A DNA stretch of 64,000 nucleotides, taken from positions 1 through 64,000 of the forward strand of contig NZ_JAKIRP010000004.1 in the NCBI RefSeq assembly GCF_021646545.1. The letters are read 5' to 3'. Shown here in pieces: positions 51,851 to 61,987 of this stretch (position 1 is the first letter of the stretch; each line of letters begins with the position of its first letter). The notes beneath the pieces were generated by a model that saw nothing but the letters and a program-made list of their open reading frames with translations, was not told the origin of the DNA and ran no database searches. The stretch comes from Chitinophaga filiformis (lineage in GTDB: Bacteria; Bacteroidota; Bacteroidia; Chitinophagales; Chitinophagaceae). A program made the translations under genes and the position numbers.

Positions 51851-54800
51851 ATGGAACTACGCGAGACATGCAAGGCCTATCCGAGGAAGGGCTTCTTGCA
51901 CAGTAAATTATTGTTGGTTATGAAATTAACTGCCATTTTAACACTGGTGTTCTCTCTGAATCTGAGCGCCAGGTCTTATTCCCAAACAGTCACGATCGCA
52001 GGAAAACACCTTGCCCTGTACGACATCTTCAACAGTATAAGTAAACAGACAGGTTACGAGTTTGTTTATGACGAAAAACTGCTGCAGGGTACAGGTGCTG
52101 TAGATATCAATCTGAAATCAGCCAGCCTGTCCGAAGTACTGGACAAGTGCCTGAAAGATAAACCGCTCTCTTATACTATCATGGACAAGATCATTGTGAT
52201 CCGTCCTAAAGCAGTGAAAAAAGAGACTCCCACCGCCATGCAGCCCGCGGCTACCGTCGAAGGTACTGTGGTGGATGCTACTGGTCAGCCCCTTCCCAAC
52301 GTGGCTGTTCAGGTAAAAGGTACGACCCGTGGCGCACTGACTGACGCAAAAGGACATTTCTCCCTCCAGGTGGAAAGCACCGATGTACTGGTATTCAACT
52401 ATGTTGGTTTTGAGAAAAAAGAGATCACTGTAGGCAGCCAGACCAATATCCAGGTGACGCTGACCGAATCCAACAAACAGTTGAACACTGTTGTAGTGAC
52501 AGCGCTGGGTATCAAAAGATCAGAGAAATCTATTACCTATGCTACGCAGCAGGTAAGCGGTGTGGAACTGACCAAAGCGAAAGATCCGAACCTGATCAAT
52601 ACCCTGAATGGTAAGGTAGCAGGTCTGAACATCTCTCAAAGTTCTTCCGGCGTAGGTGGTTCTGCTAAGGTCATTCTGCGTGGTGCCAAATCTGGTCTGG
52701 GTAGTAACCAGGCGCTTTATGTGATAGATGGGGTGCCTATGAATAACTCCCTAACCTCGCAGCCTAACAGCTCTTATGGTGGTAGCGGTGCTTATGATGG
52801 CGGAGACCCGATCTCTAATCTGAACCCGGATGATATCGAAAGTATTTCCGTGCTGAAAGGTGCTTCCGCTGCTGCACTTTATGGCAGCCAGGGTGCCAAT
52901 GGAGTCATCCTGATCACGACGAAAAGTGGTAAAGCCGGTCGTACGGTAATCAATTTCAGTTCCGGCCTGACTCTTAGCAATGTGGCTTACAAACCGGAGT
53001 TCCAGAACAGCTACGGCCAGACTAACGCGACTAACACACAGAGCTGGGGCAGTAAAATATCCGGGGGCAAGGACAACCTGTCCTCTTTCTTTCAGACAGG
53101 CCAGAACCTGACCAACTCTATCAGCCTGGCAGGTGGTTCAGATAAGATGCAGACATATTTCTCTTACGCCAATACTTCTGCGAAAGGTATTCAGCCTACG
53201 AACAAGCTGTCCCGTAACAACATCACATTCAAGGAAACAGGACATTTCCTGAACGATAAACTGACTGCGGAAGCTGACGTTAACTATATCAATCAGACTA
53301 TTGACAACACGATCCTGAGCGGTTTTTATTTTAACCCGCTGACCGGTCTGTATCTCTTCCCCCGTGGAAAAGATCTGCAGCCGTACAAGGACAACTTTGA
53401 AGTGTTTGATCCTACCAGACGTTTAATGGTACAGAACTGGCCTTTCAACGAAGACGTTCAGCAGAATCCCTGGTGGATCCTCCACCGCGATCCGAATACC
53501 CTGGACCGTAACCGTTTGCTGATGAATGCCAGCCTGAAATACGATGTGAACAAATGGCTGAACATCACCGCACGTGGAAGCCTGGACAGGATCAACGATG
53601 TATTCGAGCAGAAAATTTATGCCGGTACCGTACAGACCCTCTCCCCTGCCAATGGTGTCTACGTATATAGTAATACCACTACCAATCAGCAGTATGGCGA
53701 CCTGTTGGCTAACTTCGACATACCAGTTAGCGACAAGATCCGCATCACCGGTGTACTGGGCGGAAGCATCAGGGACGTAGTGACCAAAGGTGAGAAATTC
53801 AACTCCGGACAAGATGGTCTGAACATTCCGAACCTGTTCGTGATCCAGAACTTCAAGACCTTCAATCCACTGAACTCCGGTACCCTGCAGGAAAACCATA
53901 GCCAGGTACAATCCGTTTTCGGTAGCGCTAACATCTCCTACAAAGACTGGGCATACCTGGACCTGACCGCACGTAATGACTGGGCTTCAAACCTGGCCTT
54001 TACCCCTTCCGGTTCTTACTTCTACCCTTCTGTGGGTCTGAACGTGATCCTGAGCCAGGTAGCGAAACTGCCCGCGTTCATCAGCTTCGCTAAAGTACGT
54101 GGATCCTTTGCACAGGTAGGTAACTCTCCTCTGGCTTATCAGTCTAATCCGTCAGTATATAACTTCAGCGCGGGTGGTGGTTTCAGTCCAAACACCACAG
54201 CTCCTTTCACTGATCTGAAACCTGAAAAGACCAATTCACTGGAATTCGGTACCGAATGGCATTTCTTTGAGAACAGGCTGGGTGTGGATGTGACCTATTA
54301 TAAGACCAACACCAAGAACCAGACTTTACAGATCAGGGCTCCGCAGGGATCATTCTACGACAACTTCTTCATCAATGCCGGTAATATCCAGAACCAGGGT
54401 GTTGAAGCCATCGTACGCTATGAAATACTGCGCGATACCAAACTGAAATGGAACACTGGTCTTAACTTCTCTACCAATAAGAATAAGATCATCGAGTTAT
54501 CTCCTAACGCTCCTGAGTTTACACTGAGTGGTGCATCTGGTTCCAACTATGTGTCTAAGTTCAAGGTAGGTGGTTCTTTCGGAGACATCTATGGTACTGT
54601 ACTGCAGCGTGATGCGCAGGGCCGTATCATGATCGATGCAAATGGCAACCCTATTAAACAGGGTGGTGATTTCGTATTCCTCGGCAACTCCAATACGAAA
54701 TGGCAACTGGGATGGAACAACAACCTGCAGTATAAAGACTTCAACCTGTCTTTCCTGATCGATGGCAAATTCGGTGGTCAGGTAATGTCCATCACTCAAT

Positions 54801-55210
54801 CCATGATGGACCAGTATGGTGTATCTAAAGTATCTGGTGAAGCACGTGATGCAGGTGGTGTAGCTGTAAATGGCGTTGATCCGAATGGCAATGCAGTATC
54901 CATGGTAGACGCGCAGAAATGGTATTCCACTGTTGGTGGTCGTGAGGCTGCTTCCGGAGAGTATATGTACAGCGCAACTACTGTACGCTTACGCGAACTT
55001 TCACTGGGTTACACCATCCCTGTAAAGAACACCAATTTCGTAAAAGCACTGAAATTATCACTGACAGGACGTAACCTGGTGTATTTCTCCAGGAAAGCGC
55101 CATTCGACCCTGAGCTGACCTTGTCAACCGCTAACGGTCTGTCTGGCGTGGATATCTTCATGCCTCCTGCTACCCGCAGCTATGGTCTGTCACTGAATGC
55201 TACTTTCTAA
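51851..55210 (+). CDS. SusC-family receptor with STN signalling domain
   Basis: 1119 residues. The signal sequence lies at about 24-45 (MKLTAILTLVFSLNLSARSYSQ), with a 23-residue extension before it, so the Met at 24 may be the true start. An STN domain spans about 52-117 (LALYDIFNSISKQTGYEFVYD, VLDKCLKDKPLSYTI), the periplasmic signalling domain that contacts FecR. Then come a carboxypeptidase-like domain (135-215), plug (GKVAGLNISQSSSGVGGSAK, LYVIDGVPMNNS, LYGSQGANGVILITTKSG) and barrel to LSLNATF. It both imports and senses its substrate through the sigma/FecR pair just upstream. The SusD gene follows after 26 bases. Confidence 0.93.
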   Translation: MELRETCKAYPRKGFLHSKLLLVMKLTAILTLVFSLNLSARSYSQTVTIAGKHLALYDIFNSISKQTGYEFVYDEKLLQGTGAVDINLKSASLSEVLDKCLKDKPLSYTIMDKIIVIRPKAVKKETPTAMQPAATVEGTVVDATGQPLPNVAVQVKGTTRGALTDAKGHFSLQVESTDVLVFNYVGFEKKEITVGSQTNIQVTLTESNKQLNTVVVTALGIKRSEKSITYATQQVSGVELTKAKDPNLINTLNGKVAGLNISQSSSGVGGSAKVILRGAKSGLGSNQALYVIDGVPMNNSLTSQPNSSYGGSGAYDGGDPISNLNPDDIESISVLKGASAAALYGSQGANGVILITTKSGKAGRTVINFSSGLTLSNVAYKPEFQNSYGQTNATNTQSWGSKISGGKDNLSSFFQTGQNLTNSISLAGGSDKMQTYFSYANTSAKGIQPTNKLSRNNITFKETGHFLNDKLTAEADVNYINQTIDNTILSGFYFNPLTGLYLFPRGKDLQPYKDNFEVFDPTRRLMVQNWPFNEDVQQNPWWILHRDPNTLDRNRLLMNASLKYDVNKWLNITARGSLDRINDVFEQKIYAGTVQTLSPANGVYVYSNTTTNQQYGDLLANFDIPVSDKIRITGVLGGSIRDVVTKGEKFNSGQDGLNIPNLFVIQNFKTFNPLNSGTLQENHSQVQSVFGSANISYKDWAYLDLTARNDWASNLAFTPSGSYFYPSVGLNVILSQVAKLPAFISFAKVRGSFAQVGNSPLAYQSNPSVYNFSAGGGFSPNTTAPFTDLKPEKTNSLEFGTEWHFFENRLGVDVTYYKTNTKNQTLQIRAPQGSFYDNFFINAGNIQNQGVEAIVRYEILRDTKLKWNTGLNFSTNKNKIIELSPNAPEFTLSGASGSNYVSKFKVGGSFGDIYGTVLQRDAQGRIMIDANGNPIKQGGDFVFLGNSNTKWQLGWNNNLQYKDFNLSFLIDGKFGGQVMSITQSMMDQYGVSKVSGEARDAGGVAVNGVDPNGNAVSMVDAQKWYSTVGGREAASGEYMYSATTVRLRELSLGYTIPVKNTNFVKALKLSLTGRNLVYFSRKAPFDPELTLSTANGLSGVDIFMPPATRSYGLSLNATF

Positions 55211-55236
55211 TCATTGTTGCCATTAAACTGAAGAAA

Positions 55237-56868
55237 ATGAAACGTTACTATATAAAAAGCATGTGGGCTATTGCGGCGGCAGTATTGCTGGGAGCCAGTG
55301 CCTGTACAAAGAACTTTGAAGTATATAACCAGGACAATACCGGCATTACCCCGGATGACCTGAAAGGAGATTTTAACGATATCGGCGCTTTCCTCACCAG
55401 GGCACAGCGTTCTATCATCAACTTTTCTGATGGTGGAGATCCCAACTCTTACCAGTTACAACAAAATCTGAATGCTGACTGCTATTCAGGCTATTTTATG
55501 TCCCCCAACCCATTCAACGGCGGACAAAACAACCTGTCTTACTCCCTCGTAAGCGGCTGGAATGGCGAGCCATTCAAAGTAGGTTACCTGAACATCATGG
55601 CTTCCGTAAACAGGCTGCGTACAAGCGGTGTGGATACCGCTTACCCTGCTGTATGGGCAGTAGCCCAGATCGTGCAGGTAACCGGTATGAGCCGTGTTAC
55701 AGACATCTACGGACCTATCCCTTACAGCAAGGTGGGTACCAGCAAAAGCGCTATTCCATACGATAGTCAGGAAGATGTGTACAAACGTTTCTTCCTGGAA
55801 CTGGATACCGCTACCAATAACCTGCGCACGCAGGTCGCGGGTAACGGAAAACCATTGCCGTTCGCTTTTTCCAGATTTGACCTGGTATATGATGGAGATT
55901 TCACGAAATGGCTGCAATATGCAAATAGCCTCCGCTTACGTTTGGCCATGCACATTGTAAAAGCGGCTCCTGAGCTGGCACAGCAACAGGCTGAAAAAGC
56001 TTTGGACCCTGCCAATGGTGGTGTGATCACAGGCAATGCCGGTAACATGAAAGTAAAAGTACTAGGCGCCGGCTTCAGCAACCCACTGGTGTTTATAGCA
56101 CAGAACTGGCTGGATATCCGCATCGGGGCTTCCATTCAGAGTTATATGAGCGGCTACAACGATCCGCGCATCGGTAAATATTTTGACAAGTCTACCGATC
56201 CCGCTTTCCCGTCCCAGTACCAGGGTATCCGTATCGGTTCCATTGGGGGCAACGTATCCAAAGGAGATTATACCGGATATTCTTCGCTGAACCTGACGGA
56301 CGGTACGCCTTCCTTCTCTATTACTACACCTGTACAGATCATGACTGCTGCAGAAGTATACTTCCTGAGAGCAGAAGTTGCGCTGCGTAACTGGGCGAAT
56401 GCAGGTAGTGATGTACAGACGCTGTACAACCAGGGTATCACTACATCTATGGAGCAATGGGGTGCAAATGCAGGGGCTTATGTCAATGACAATACCAGCA
56501 CACCTGCTGCGTATACAGATCCGAAGAACAGCGTGAATAATGCTGCCGCTCCTTCTACCATCACCATCAAATGGGACAACGCTGCAACTGCTGAGGCCAA
56601 AATGGAACGTCTCATTACACAGAAGTGGATCGCTATGTTCCCTGAAGGACAGGAAGCATGGACGGAATTCCGCCGTACCGGCTACCCTAAGCTTTTCCCT
56701 GTAGTGAATAACTTCAGCGGTGGCGTAATCAGCAGCACTACACAGATCAGACGTTTACCTTTCCCACAGAATGAATACAACACCAACAGCGCGGAAGTGG
56801 CCAAGGCTATTGGATTGCTGAAAGGTCCTGATAACGGGGCTACAAGATTATGGTGGGATGTACAATAA
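55237..56868 (+). CDS. SusD/RagB-family lipoprotein (SusD-like_2 type)
   Basis: 543 residues. A lipoprotein signal ends LLGASAC (Cys about residue 23). SusD-like_2 segments are present: VTDIYGPIPYSKV, KWLQYANSLRLRLAMHIVK, ITTPVQIMTAAEVYFLRAEVALRNW and the C-terminal TRLWWDVQ. It pairs with the STN-SusC 26 bases upstream. A strong terminator follows about 100 bases later, so the sigma/FecR/SusC/SusD set ends here and the T9SS gene is separate. Confidence 0.92.
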   Translation: MKRYYIKSMWAIAAAVLLGASACTKNFEVYNQDNTGITPDDLKGDFNDIGAFLTRAQRSIINFSDGGDPNSYQLQQNLNADCYSGYFMSPNPFNGGQNNLSYSLVSGWNGEPFKVGYLNIMASVNRLRTSGVDTAYPAVWAVAQIVQVTGMSRVTDIYGPIPYSKVGTSKSAIPYDSQEDVYKRFFLELDTATNNLRTQVAGNGKPLPFAFSRFDLVYDGDFTKWLQYANSLRLRLAMHIVKAAPELAQQQAEKALDPANGGVITGNAGNMKVKVLGAGFSNPLVFIAQNWLDIRIGASIQSYMSGYNDPRIGKYFDKSTDPAFPSQYQGIRIGSIGGNVSKGDYTGYSSLNLTDGTPSFSITTPVQIMTAAEVYFLRAEVALRNWANAGSDVQTLYNQGITTSMEQWGANAGAYVNDNTSTPAAYTDPKNSVNNAAAPSTITIKWDNAATAEAKMERLITQKWIAMFPEGQEAWTEFRRTGYPKLFPVVNNFSGGVISSTTQIRRLPFPQNEYNTNSAEVAKAIGLLKGPDNGATRLWWDVQ

Positions 56869-56970
56869 TATTGTTTGTTAAGACTGTCGCCTTTGTGAAT
56901 GTATCATTATAAATGGAAACCATCAGTTGAGTATTAAGAATTACCGACTGGATTAAAGAGTGAAGAACAA

Positions 56971-57008
56971 GAAGCCGTCTCAATTCATTTTTGAGGCGGC
57001 TTCTCTTT
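56971..57008. terminator. bidirectional terminator between SusD and the T9SS gene
   Basis: GAAGCCGTCTCAA (56971-56983) and TTGAGGCGGCTTC (56991-57003) pair with one wobble around a 7-base loop, followed by TCTTTT on the plus side and TTGTTC on the minus side. Confidence 0.75.
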
Positions 57009-57023
57009 TGTATTACTATGGAT

Positions 57024-58799
57024 TTATTCATTTACAATAATGCTCTTCGTTGTCCAGCTCTTTCCGTCAAATGCAGACAGCAGGTAGTAGCCGGAGCGGA
57101 TACCGGCCAGTGAGATATTAAGCGGAGTGGCACCTGATTTATTTTCAATACGCTTAACAACCTTGCCTGTGATATCTGTGATCTTCACAGCATATACCTT
57201 CTGAGACAGGCTACCAGCGGATGGTTTGGCTGTCCTGGCCGTAGCAGTGGCTTCATTAACAGGAGCTGTGGTAGTTAATGTTAATGAACCTCTGGCCGGA
57301 TTAGGTGCAATATTCAGTGACATTGCACTGGCGCCTGTCAGAACGGATACAAAAGGATATTCTTTATGAATCGGACCGCAGAAGCCCACAGCGTCGAGCA
57401 CTACATATACCAATGCACCACTCTTTCTTTCCGTATACGTGAAGCCGGAATTACTGGAATTGAATGCATAAGGCGCATCGCCGGTGGTAGACCACGAGAT
57501 GTTGGATAAGCCGGTGGAATTTATTGTACCAAAATAGGTAATGTAGTCTGACGAACTGTAATTAGGTATCGGACTTGTTGGCATATCTGTTGGCGTGTAA
57601 GGCCCGTTGGGACCAGCTGTATATGTCGCCTGTACTGTGCTTCCTGCCGTAATGGTTTTAGTCAGTGCAACCGGCGAGGTAAGGCATCCTCCCGACACGG
57701 TAGCAGTCAAAGTAGCCCAATAGTCAAAGGTCTTTGTTGCGGTGACTGTATTACCCGATGGTGTAAGGTTAACAACTCCCTGCGGCGATACTGACCAGGC
57801 AACAGAAGCATTACAGGGCAGGTTATTCACAGAGTAAGTAGCACTGGTGCATAAATTTGATGGCCCGGTCAATGAGAAGCTGGGCGTTACATTTGTAGCA
57901 GTCGAGGTACCTGCACCGAAAGTTACACCATTCACCACCGCATTTGCTATTATACTGGTAATCGGTGCACTACATGCCGGGGCCGTCAGTGTGAGGACAT
58001 TGGAAGTGGTAGTCAGGAACTGTGGAGCCGGAGCACCGTTATACATCCAGCCGCTGCTGGCACTTCCCAGGTTCCAGTTATAGGCAGTAATGCCGGCCGC
58101 ACCATTCGGATTAGATATCACAAAGTTCTGTGTAATGGCAGTACCACAGGTTTTCGAAACACTTGCAGGCGTCAGCGGAAGCGATACACGATCAGTAATA
58201 GTGATCTTACTGATCTTCACAGTATCCACACCGCCGTTTTTAAAACTCTGCACCAGGATAGTCATCACATTCAGATCACTGGTAGGAGTAAACGCCGTGA
58301 AATTGTAGACACCAACGTTTGTTCCCAGTACGTTGAATGCATTACCCGTTTGTACTGCCGACCAGGCCGAACTTGATACCGGTCCGCATACAGCAGGTAA
58401 TGTCTGGGCAGGATTCGGCAATTGCGCATAAAACCCTGCATACAGTGTGGGAGGAGTAGTACCTGAAGGAGCAGAACCAGCTGCAGTGACCTGTATAGCA
58501 TAAGTATGCCCTTTTTTGAAGGCATACCCTATACCATAAGCAGTGGCAGTAGTACCGCCGGGAGTAGCCGCTCCCACTGATACCAGTTTAATGGCATTTG
58601 TTCCGTTGTAAGTGACGCCACCGCAAACGGGATAATGGGTCAAACCACCGATAACTGCGAGAGTACTTGTGTTAAACACATTACAGTTGCCCGGGTTAAG
58701 CGGTGCGTTGGTATAACTGATGGTGGTGGTGACCTGCGCATAGGTCTTCGTGATAAAAAACAGGGCAAAACATACCCAAAAGGTAAAGGTCGTTTTCAT
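57024..58799 (-). CDS. T9SS-exported protein with Ig/PKD-like domains, no catalytic motif
   Basis: 591 residues. The signal peptide spans 1-21 (ending ITKTYAQ). The body is Thr/Ser/Ala/Pro-rich and beta-structured, with PKD-like segments such as ITAYNWNLGSASSGW and NASVAWSVSPQGVVNLTPSG. Isolated Cys pairs are present. The C-terminal 95 residues are a T9SS type A sorting domain (LNIAPNPARGSLTLTT, YAVKITDITGKVVKRI, GIRSGYYLLSAFDGKSW). It is probably displayed on or released from the cell surface as an adhesin or binding protein. It lies between the sigma/FecR locus and the beta-glucan locus. Confidence 0.8.
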   Translation of the reverse strand: MKTTFTFWVCFALFFITKTYAQVTTTISYTNAPLNPGNCNVFNTSTLAVIGGLTHYPVCGGVTYNGTNAIKLVSVGAATPGGTTATAYGIGYAFKKGHTYAIQVTAAGSAPSGTTPPTLYAGFYAQLPNPAQTLPAVCGPVSSSAWSAVQTGNAFNVLGTNVGVYNFTAFTPTSDLNVMTILVQSFKNGGVDTVKISKITITDRVSLPLTPASVSKTCGTAITQNFVISNPNGAAGITAYNWNLGSASSGWMYNGAPAPQFLTTTSNVLTLTAPACSAPITSIIANAVVNGVTFGAGTSTATNVTPSFSLTGPSNLCTSATYSVNNLPCNASVAWSVSPQGVVNLTPSGNTVTATKTFDYWATLTATVSGGCLTSPVALTKTITAGSTVQATYTAGPNGPYTPTDMPTSPIPNYSSSDYITYFGTINSTGLSNISWSTTGDAPYAFNSSNSGFTYTERKSGALVYVVLDAVGFCGPIHKEYPFVSVLTGASAMSLNIAPNPARGSLTLTTTAPVNEATATARTAKPSAGSLSQKVYAVKITDITGKVVKRIENKSGATPLNISLAGIRSGYYLLSAFDGKSWTTKSIIVNE

Positions 58800-59002
58800 A
58801 ATGTGAAAGGGTGGGTTTAATGGTAATAATTAAAAACTGGATGATTTATAATGGTTTCAATTAACGTGAATGGTTCTGGTACTGAGGATCCGGGTCAACT
58901 CAAAATCGGGTCACATATAACGTTATTGAAGGTAGTAATTAAACACAAAATTCCATTAAAAAATGGATGAACGGCTGAGTATAACACGGTAATACTTACA
59001 TG

Positions 59003-59026
59003 AAAAAAGCCTCGGGAAACCGAGGC
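59003..59026 (-). terminator. rho-independent terminator of the beta-glucan locus
   Basis: GCCTCGG (59009-59015) and CCGAGGC (59020-59026) pair around a GAAA loop. On the minus strand the stem is followed by TTTTTT (complement of 59003-59008). It lies about 25 bases past the last GH30 stop. Confidence 0.85.
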
Positions 59027-59050
59027 CTTTCTTCATACATAATGGTTAAC

Positions 59051-60508
59051 CTAGTCTATTATCAGTGTTGCGATGGAATGCGGTAAACTGGTTGCGGAAG
59101 CTGCTTCACCTTTGATCCAGAGTTTGTAAGGAATCTCTTTTGCAGACATGTTCAACACAACCACTGCGAGCTTGCCGTCTTTATTAATGAAGGCTGTTGT
59201 CTGCAGGTCTGTTCTGTTGGATGATGCAATCACACGTTTTGCACCCGGGCGGATGAATTTGGAAAAATGTCCCAGGTAATAATAAGCATTGGTGTAGATC
59301 AATTCACCTGACTTAGTATCTGCATGCACGGGTGCAAAGCAGAAGTTACCAACGTGATTTGGGCCACCATTTTCATCCAGCAGGATGTTCCAGTCTGTCC
59401 ACGCAACGGTACCGTTGTTAAAGTCGTTCACCATAGACAGACCATAACGTTCACCGATGAACCATTCATGGATACGCTCACGTTTGAAAGATTCTATACA
59501 TCCCTCTGTAAAGATGAGATTCTTGTCAGGGAAAGTCTCAGCCACGCGACGTACGTTGTCAAACATCATGCTACTGCCGGTCCAGGTCTCATACCAGTGA
59601 TACCCGATACCCCATACATATTTAGCTGCAGCCGGATCTTCCAGGATGGTGCTGGCACGCTGATATACCTGGTCACGATTATGATCCCAGGCTATCAGCT
59701 TCTTCGAAGCCAGGCCCTGTTTCTGTAAGGTGGGTCCAAGGTAACGCTTGATAAAATCCCTCTCCTCTTCAGCAGAGTAATTACAGGATTCCCATTTCTG
59801 TTTTGCCATGGGCTCATTCTGTACAGAAAGGCCCCATACAGGAATACCCAGTGACTCATAAGTTTTGATAAACTTCACAAAGAAGTTAGCCCATGACTGG
59901 TAGTACTGTGGCAACAGTTTACCGCCATGCAGCATATCATTGTTGTCCTTCATCCAGGCCGGAGGGCTCCAGGGACTCACATACAATGGTAACTTCCCGC
60001 CGGCAGCAGTGATAGCCGCCTTAATGAACGGGATACGGTATTGCATATCATGTTCTACGCTGAATGTTCTCAACAGGCTGTCATTGTCTTTTACATAACT
60101 GTAAGAGTCACTGGAGAAATCACAGCTCTGTATATTGGTCCTGGCTAAGGTGTACCCGATACCATCTACCGGATCATAATAGGCTCTCATCAACTCCGCC
60201 CGCTTCTGGTTGGGCATTTTGGCCCACGTTTCAGCAGCAGCATCGGTCAGTGCGCCTCCAATTCCCATCAGTGTCTGGAAACGCTTTGAGGGATCTACAA
60301 AGATGCACACTTCCGTTTCCAGCGGCTGTTTCATGGGAGCAAAAGACAAGGTGCCTGTTTCAGTCAACCGCAGTTTGGTATTCTCTGCAGTAGTATACAC
60401 AGTAACGCCTTTACGCGTAGTGGAATCCTTCCTGTTACTCAGGGCTTCGCTCTTCGCATAACCGGTGTAGGCCACCAGCAACAGCCCTATCAATGCGAAT
60501 TTTCTCAT
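59051..60508 (-). CDS. secreted glycoside hydrolase family 30 protein (first copy)
   Basis: 485 residues. The signal peptide spans about 1-20 (ending YTGYAKS). The GH30 TIM barrel with side beta-sandwich has the acid/base Glu232 in SVQNEPMAKQ and the nucleophile Glu335 in IFTEGCIES; SPWSPPAWMK is the loop typical of the family. Bacterial members cleave beta-1,6-glucan, beta-glucosides or xylan. Next to GH16 and a second GH30, beta-1,6-linked branches or glucosides of beta-glucan are the likely target. It is the last gene of the operon, 21 bases after the other GH30 gene, with a strong terminator. Confidence 0.9.
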   Translation of the reverse strand: MRKFALIGLLLVAYTGYAKSEALSNRKDSTTRKGVTVYTTAENTKLRLTETGTLSFAPMKQPLETEVCIFVDPSKRFQTLMGIGGALTDAAAETWAKMPNQKRAELMRAYYDPVDGIGYTLARTNIQSCDFSSDSYSYVKDNDSLLRTFSVEHDMQYRIPFIKAAITAAGGKLPLYVSPWSPPAWMKDNNDMLHGGKLLPQYYQSWANFFVKFIKTYESLGIPVWGLSVQNEPMAKQKWESCNYSAEEERDFIKRYLGPTLQKQGLASKKLIAWDHNRDQVYQRASTILEDPAAAKYVWGIGYHWYETWTGSSMMFDNVRRVAETFPDKNLIFTEGCIESFKRERIHEWFIGERYGLSMVNDFNNGTVAWTDWNILLDENGGPNHVGNFCFAPVHADTKSGELIYTNAYYYLGHFSKFIRPGAKRVIASSNRTDLQTTAFINKDGKLAVVVLNMSAKEIPYKLWIKGEAASATSLPHSIATLIID

Positions 60509-60529
60509 TTATAAAAACTATGTTAGAAT

Positions 60530-61987
60530 TTACCAGATATATGTAGCTACAGCACCATTGGCAAGGGTACTGGTCACTACTTTTTCTTTGTACCGGATAT
60601 TGAATGTCTGCGGTATTGTGCCACTATTTACGACGATCAGCACCTTTTTACCATCAGGAGTTTTAAACGCCACATTGTCCAGCTGGCTTGTAATATTGGA
60701 GGCAATCCTTACTGCACCGGGACGTACAAATTTAGATGCATGACCGATGATATAATATGCAACGTTACGAATTACGCCGGAACCAATTGTTAATGCGCCC
60801 AGGCAGGTAGTACAACCACCTTCTGTATGCGGACCATAGTTAGGATCGGAAGCCAGGTTCCATTCCAGCACATTACGGCTCCAGTTACGGGTAGCACCAA
60901 TGATCAGCGTGCTGACATGCCACTTCAGATCGTTCCCGAAGTTGCCGGGGCCGCCTACCCATTGTTCTGTGAAGTAAATATTCTTTTCAGGGTAAGCATC
61001 ATGCAACTGTGTCAGTGCCGTGATGCTGCCACCATACAGATGAAAGGCCGAGCCGTCTACATAAGGGTAAGCATCCGCATCTTTCAGAATAGCGGCCGGA
61101 TACTCAGGTTTGTCTGCATTATGATCATATACAATGATCTTTGTAGTCAGACCTGCTGCTTTAAAAGCGGGGCCCAGGTGATTCTTTACGAAGTCAGCCT
61201 GCTCATTGGCCTGCATGACCATACTCGGATTGTTACCGCCGTGTAAGGGCTCATTCTGGGGTGTAATCGCATCAATGGTGATACCTTCTGCTTTCATCGC
61301 CTGAATGTACTTTACGAAGTACAAGGCATAAGCGGCATAATATTCAGGTTTCAGGCTGCCTCCCTTGGATGCATTGTTTGTTTTCATCCAGGAGGGTGCA
61401 GACCAGGGTGATCCCAGTATCTTGATATTGGGCGCCAGGGCGATTATTTTTTTCAGTATGGGGAGCAGGTGTTTCTTTTCCATGTCAATGCTGAATTTCG
61501 TCATATTGACATCTGTTTCTCCTGCCGGAAGATCATTATAAGTAAATGGCGCTACACTCAGATCGGAGGCGCCAATGCTCACGCGCAGATAGCTCACGCC
61601 AATATGTGTACTGTCTGTCAGGAACAGTTCTTTCAGCAGTGCATCCTGTACGTCGGCGGAGAGGGAATTGATCAGCATGGCGCTGCCATCTGTCAGGCAA
61701 TAACCAAAGCCGTCTATGCTCTGATAGGTCTGTTCATCATCAACGCTGATATCGGGATATATGTTAACAGTGTCCTTAAAGAGCAGGTTTACCTTTTGTT
61801 TTTGAAACAGCACGGTTTTATCACCTGTGGTCAGCCACATGTTGACGTCTGTGGTGTCGGTCTTTGGCGGGTCAACAGTGGGGCCGGGAACGTCTCCCCC
61901 TTTATTATCCTTGCATCCTGCAAAGGAGATCAGGCCTGTCATCAGCAATACAGCGAGGCTGATAGATGTTTTATTACGGAATCTCAT
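60530..61987 (-). CDS. lipoprotein glycoside hydrolase family 30 protein (second copy)
   Basis: 485 residues, the same length as the downstream GH30 but clearly diverged. A lipoprotein signal ends ISFAGC (Cys about residue 25) followed by KDNKGGD, so it is probably membrane- or surface-anchored. The acid/base Glu246 is in TPQNEPLHGG and the nucleophile Glu341 in YFTEQWVGG. The NNPSMVMQANEQADFVKNHLG stretch after the acid/base resembles the beta-1,6-glucanase branch (GH30_3) as I remember it. The ATG overlaps the GH16 stop codon by four bases (ATGA), indicating translational coupling. Confidence 0.9.
   Translation of the reverse strand: MRFRNKTSISLAVLLMTGLISFAGCKDNKGGDVPGPTVDPPKTDTTDVNMWLTTGDKTVLFQKQKVNLLFKDTVNIYPDISVDDEQTYQSIDGFGYCLTDGSAMLINSLSADVQDALLKELFLTDSTHIGVSYLRVSIGASDLSVAPFTYNDLPAGETDVNMTKFSIDMEKKHLLPILKKIIALAPNIKILGSPWSAPSWMKTNNASKGGSLKPEYYAAYALYFVKYIQAMKAEGITIDAITPQNEPLHGGNNPSMVMQANEQADFVKNHLGPAFKAAGLTTKIIVYDHNADKPEYPAAILKDADAYPYVDGSAFHLYGGSITALTQLHDAYPEKNIYFTEQWVGGPGNFGNDLKWHVSTLIIGATRNWSRNVLEWNLASDPNYGPHTEGGCTTCLGALTIGSGVIRNVAYYIIGHASKFVRPGAVRIASNITSQLDNVAFKTPDGKKVLIVVNSGTIPQTFNIRYKEKVVTSTLANGAVATYIW

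Noticed and set aside
53423..53911. 162-codon antisense frame inside the STN-SusC gene
   Set aside because: A shadow of a long, strongly biased coding sequence with no independent support.
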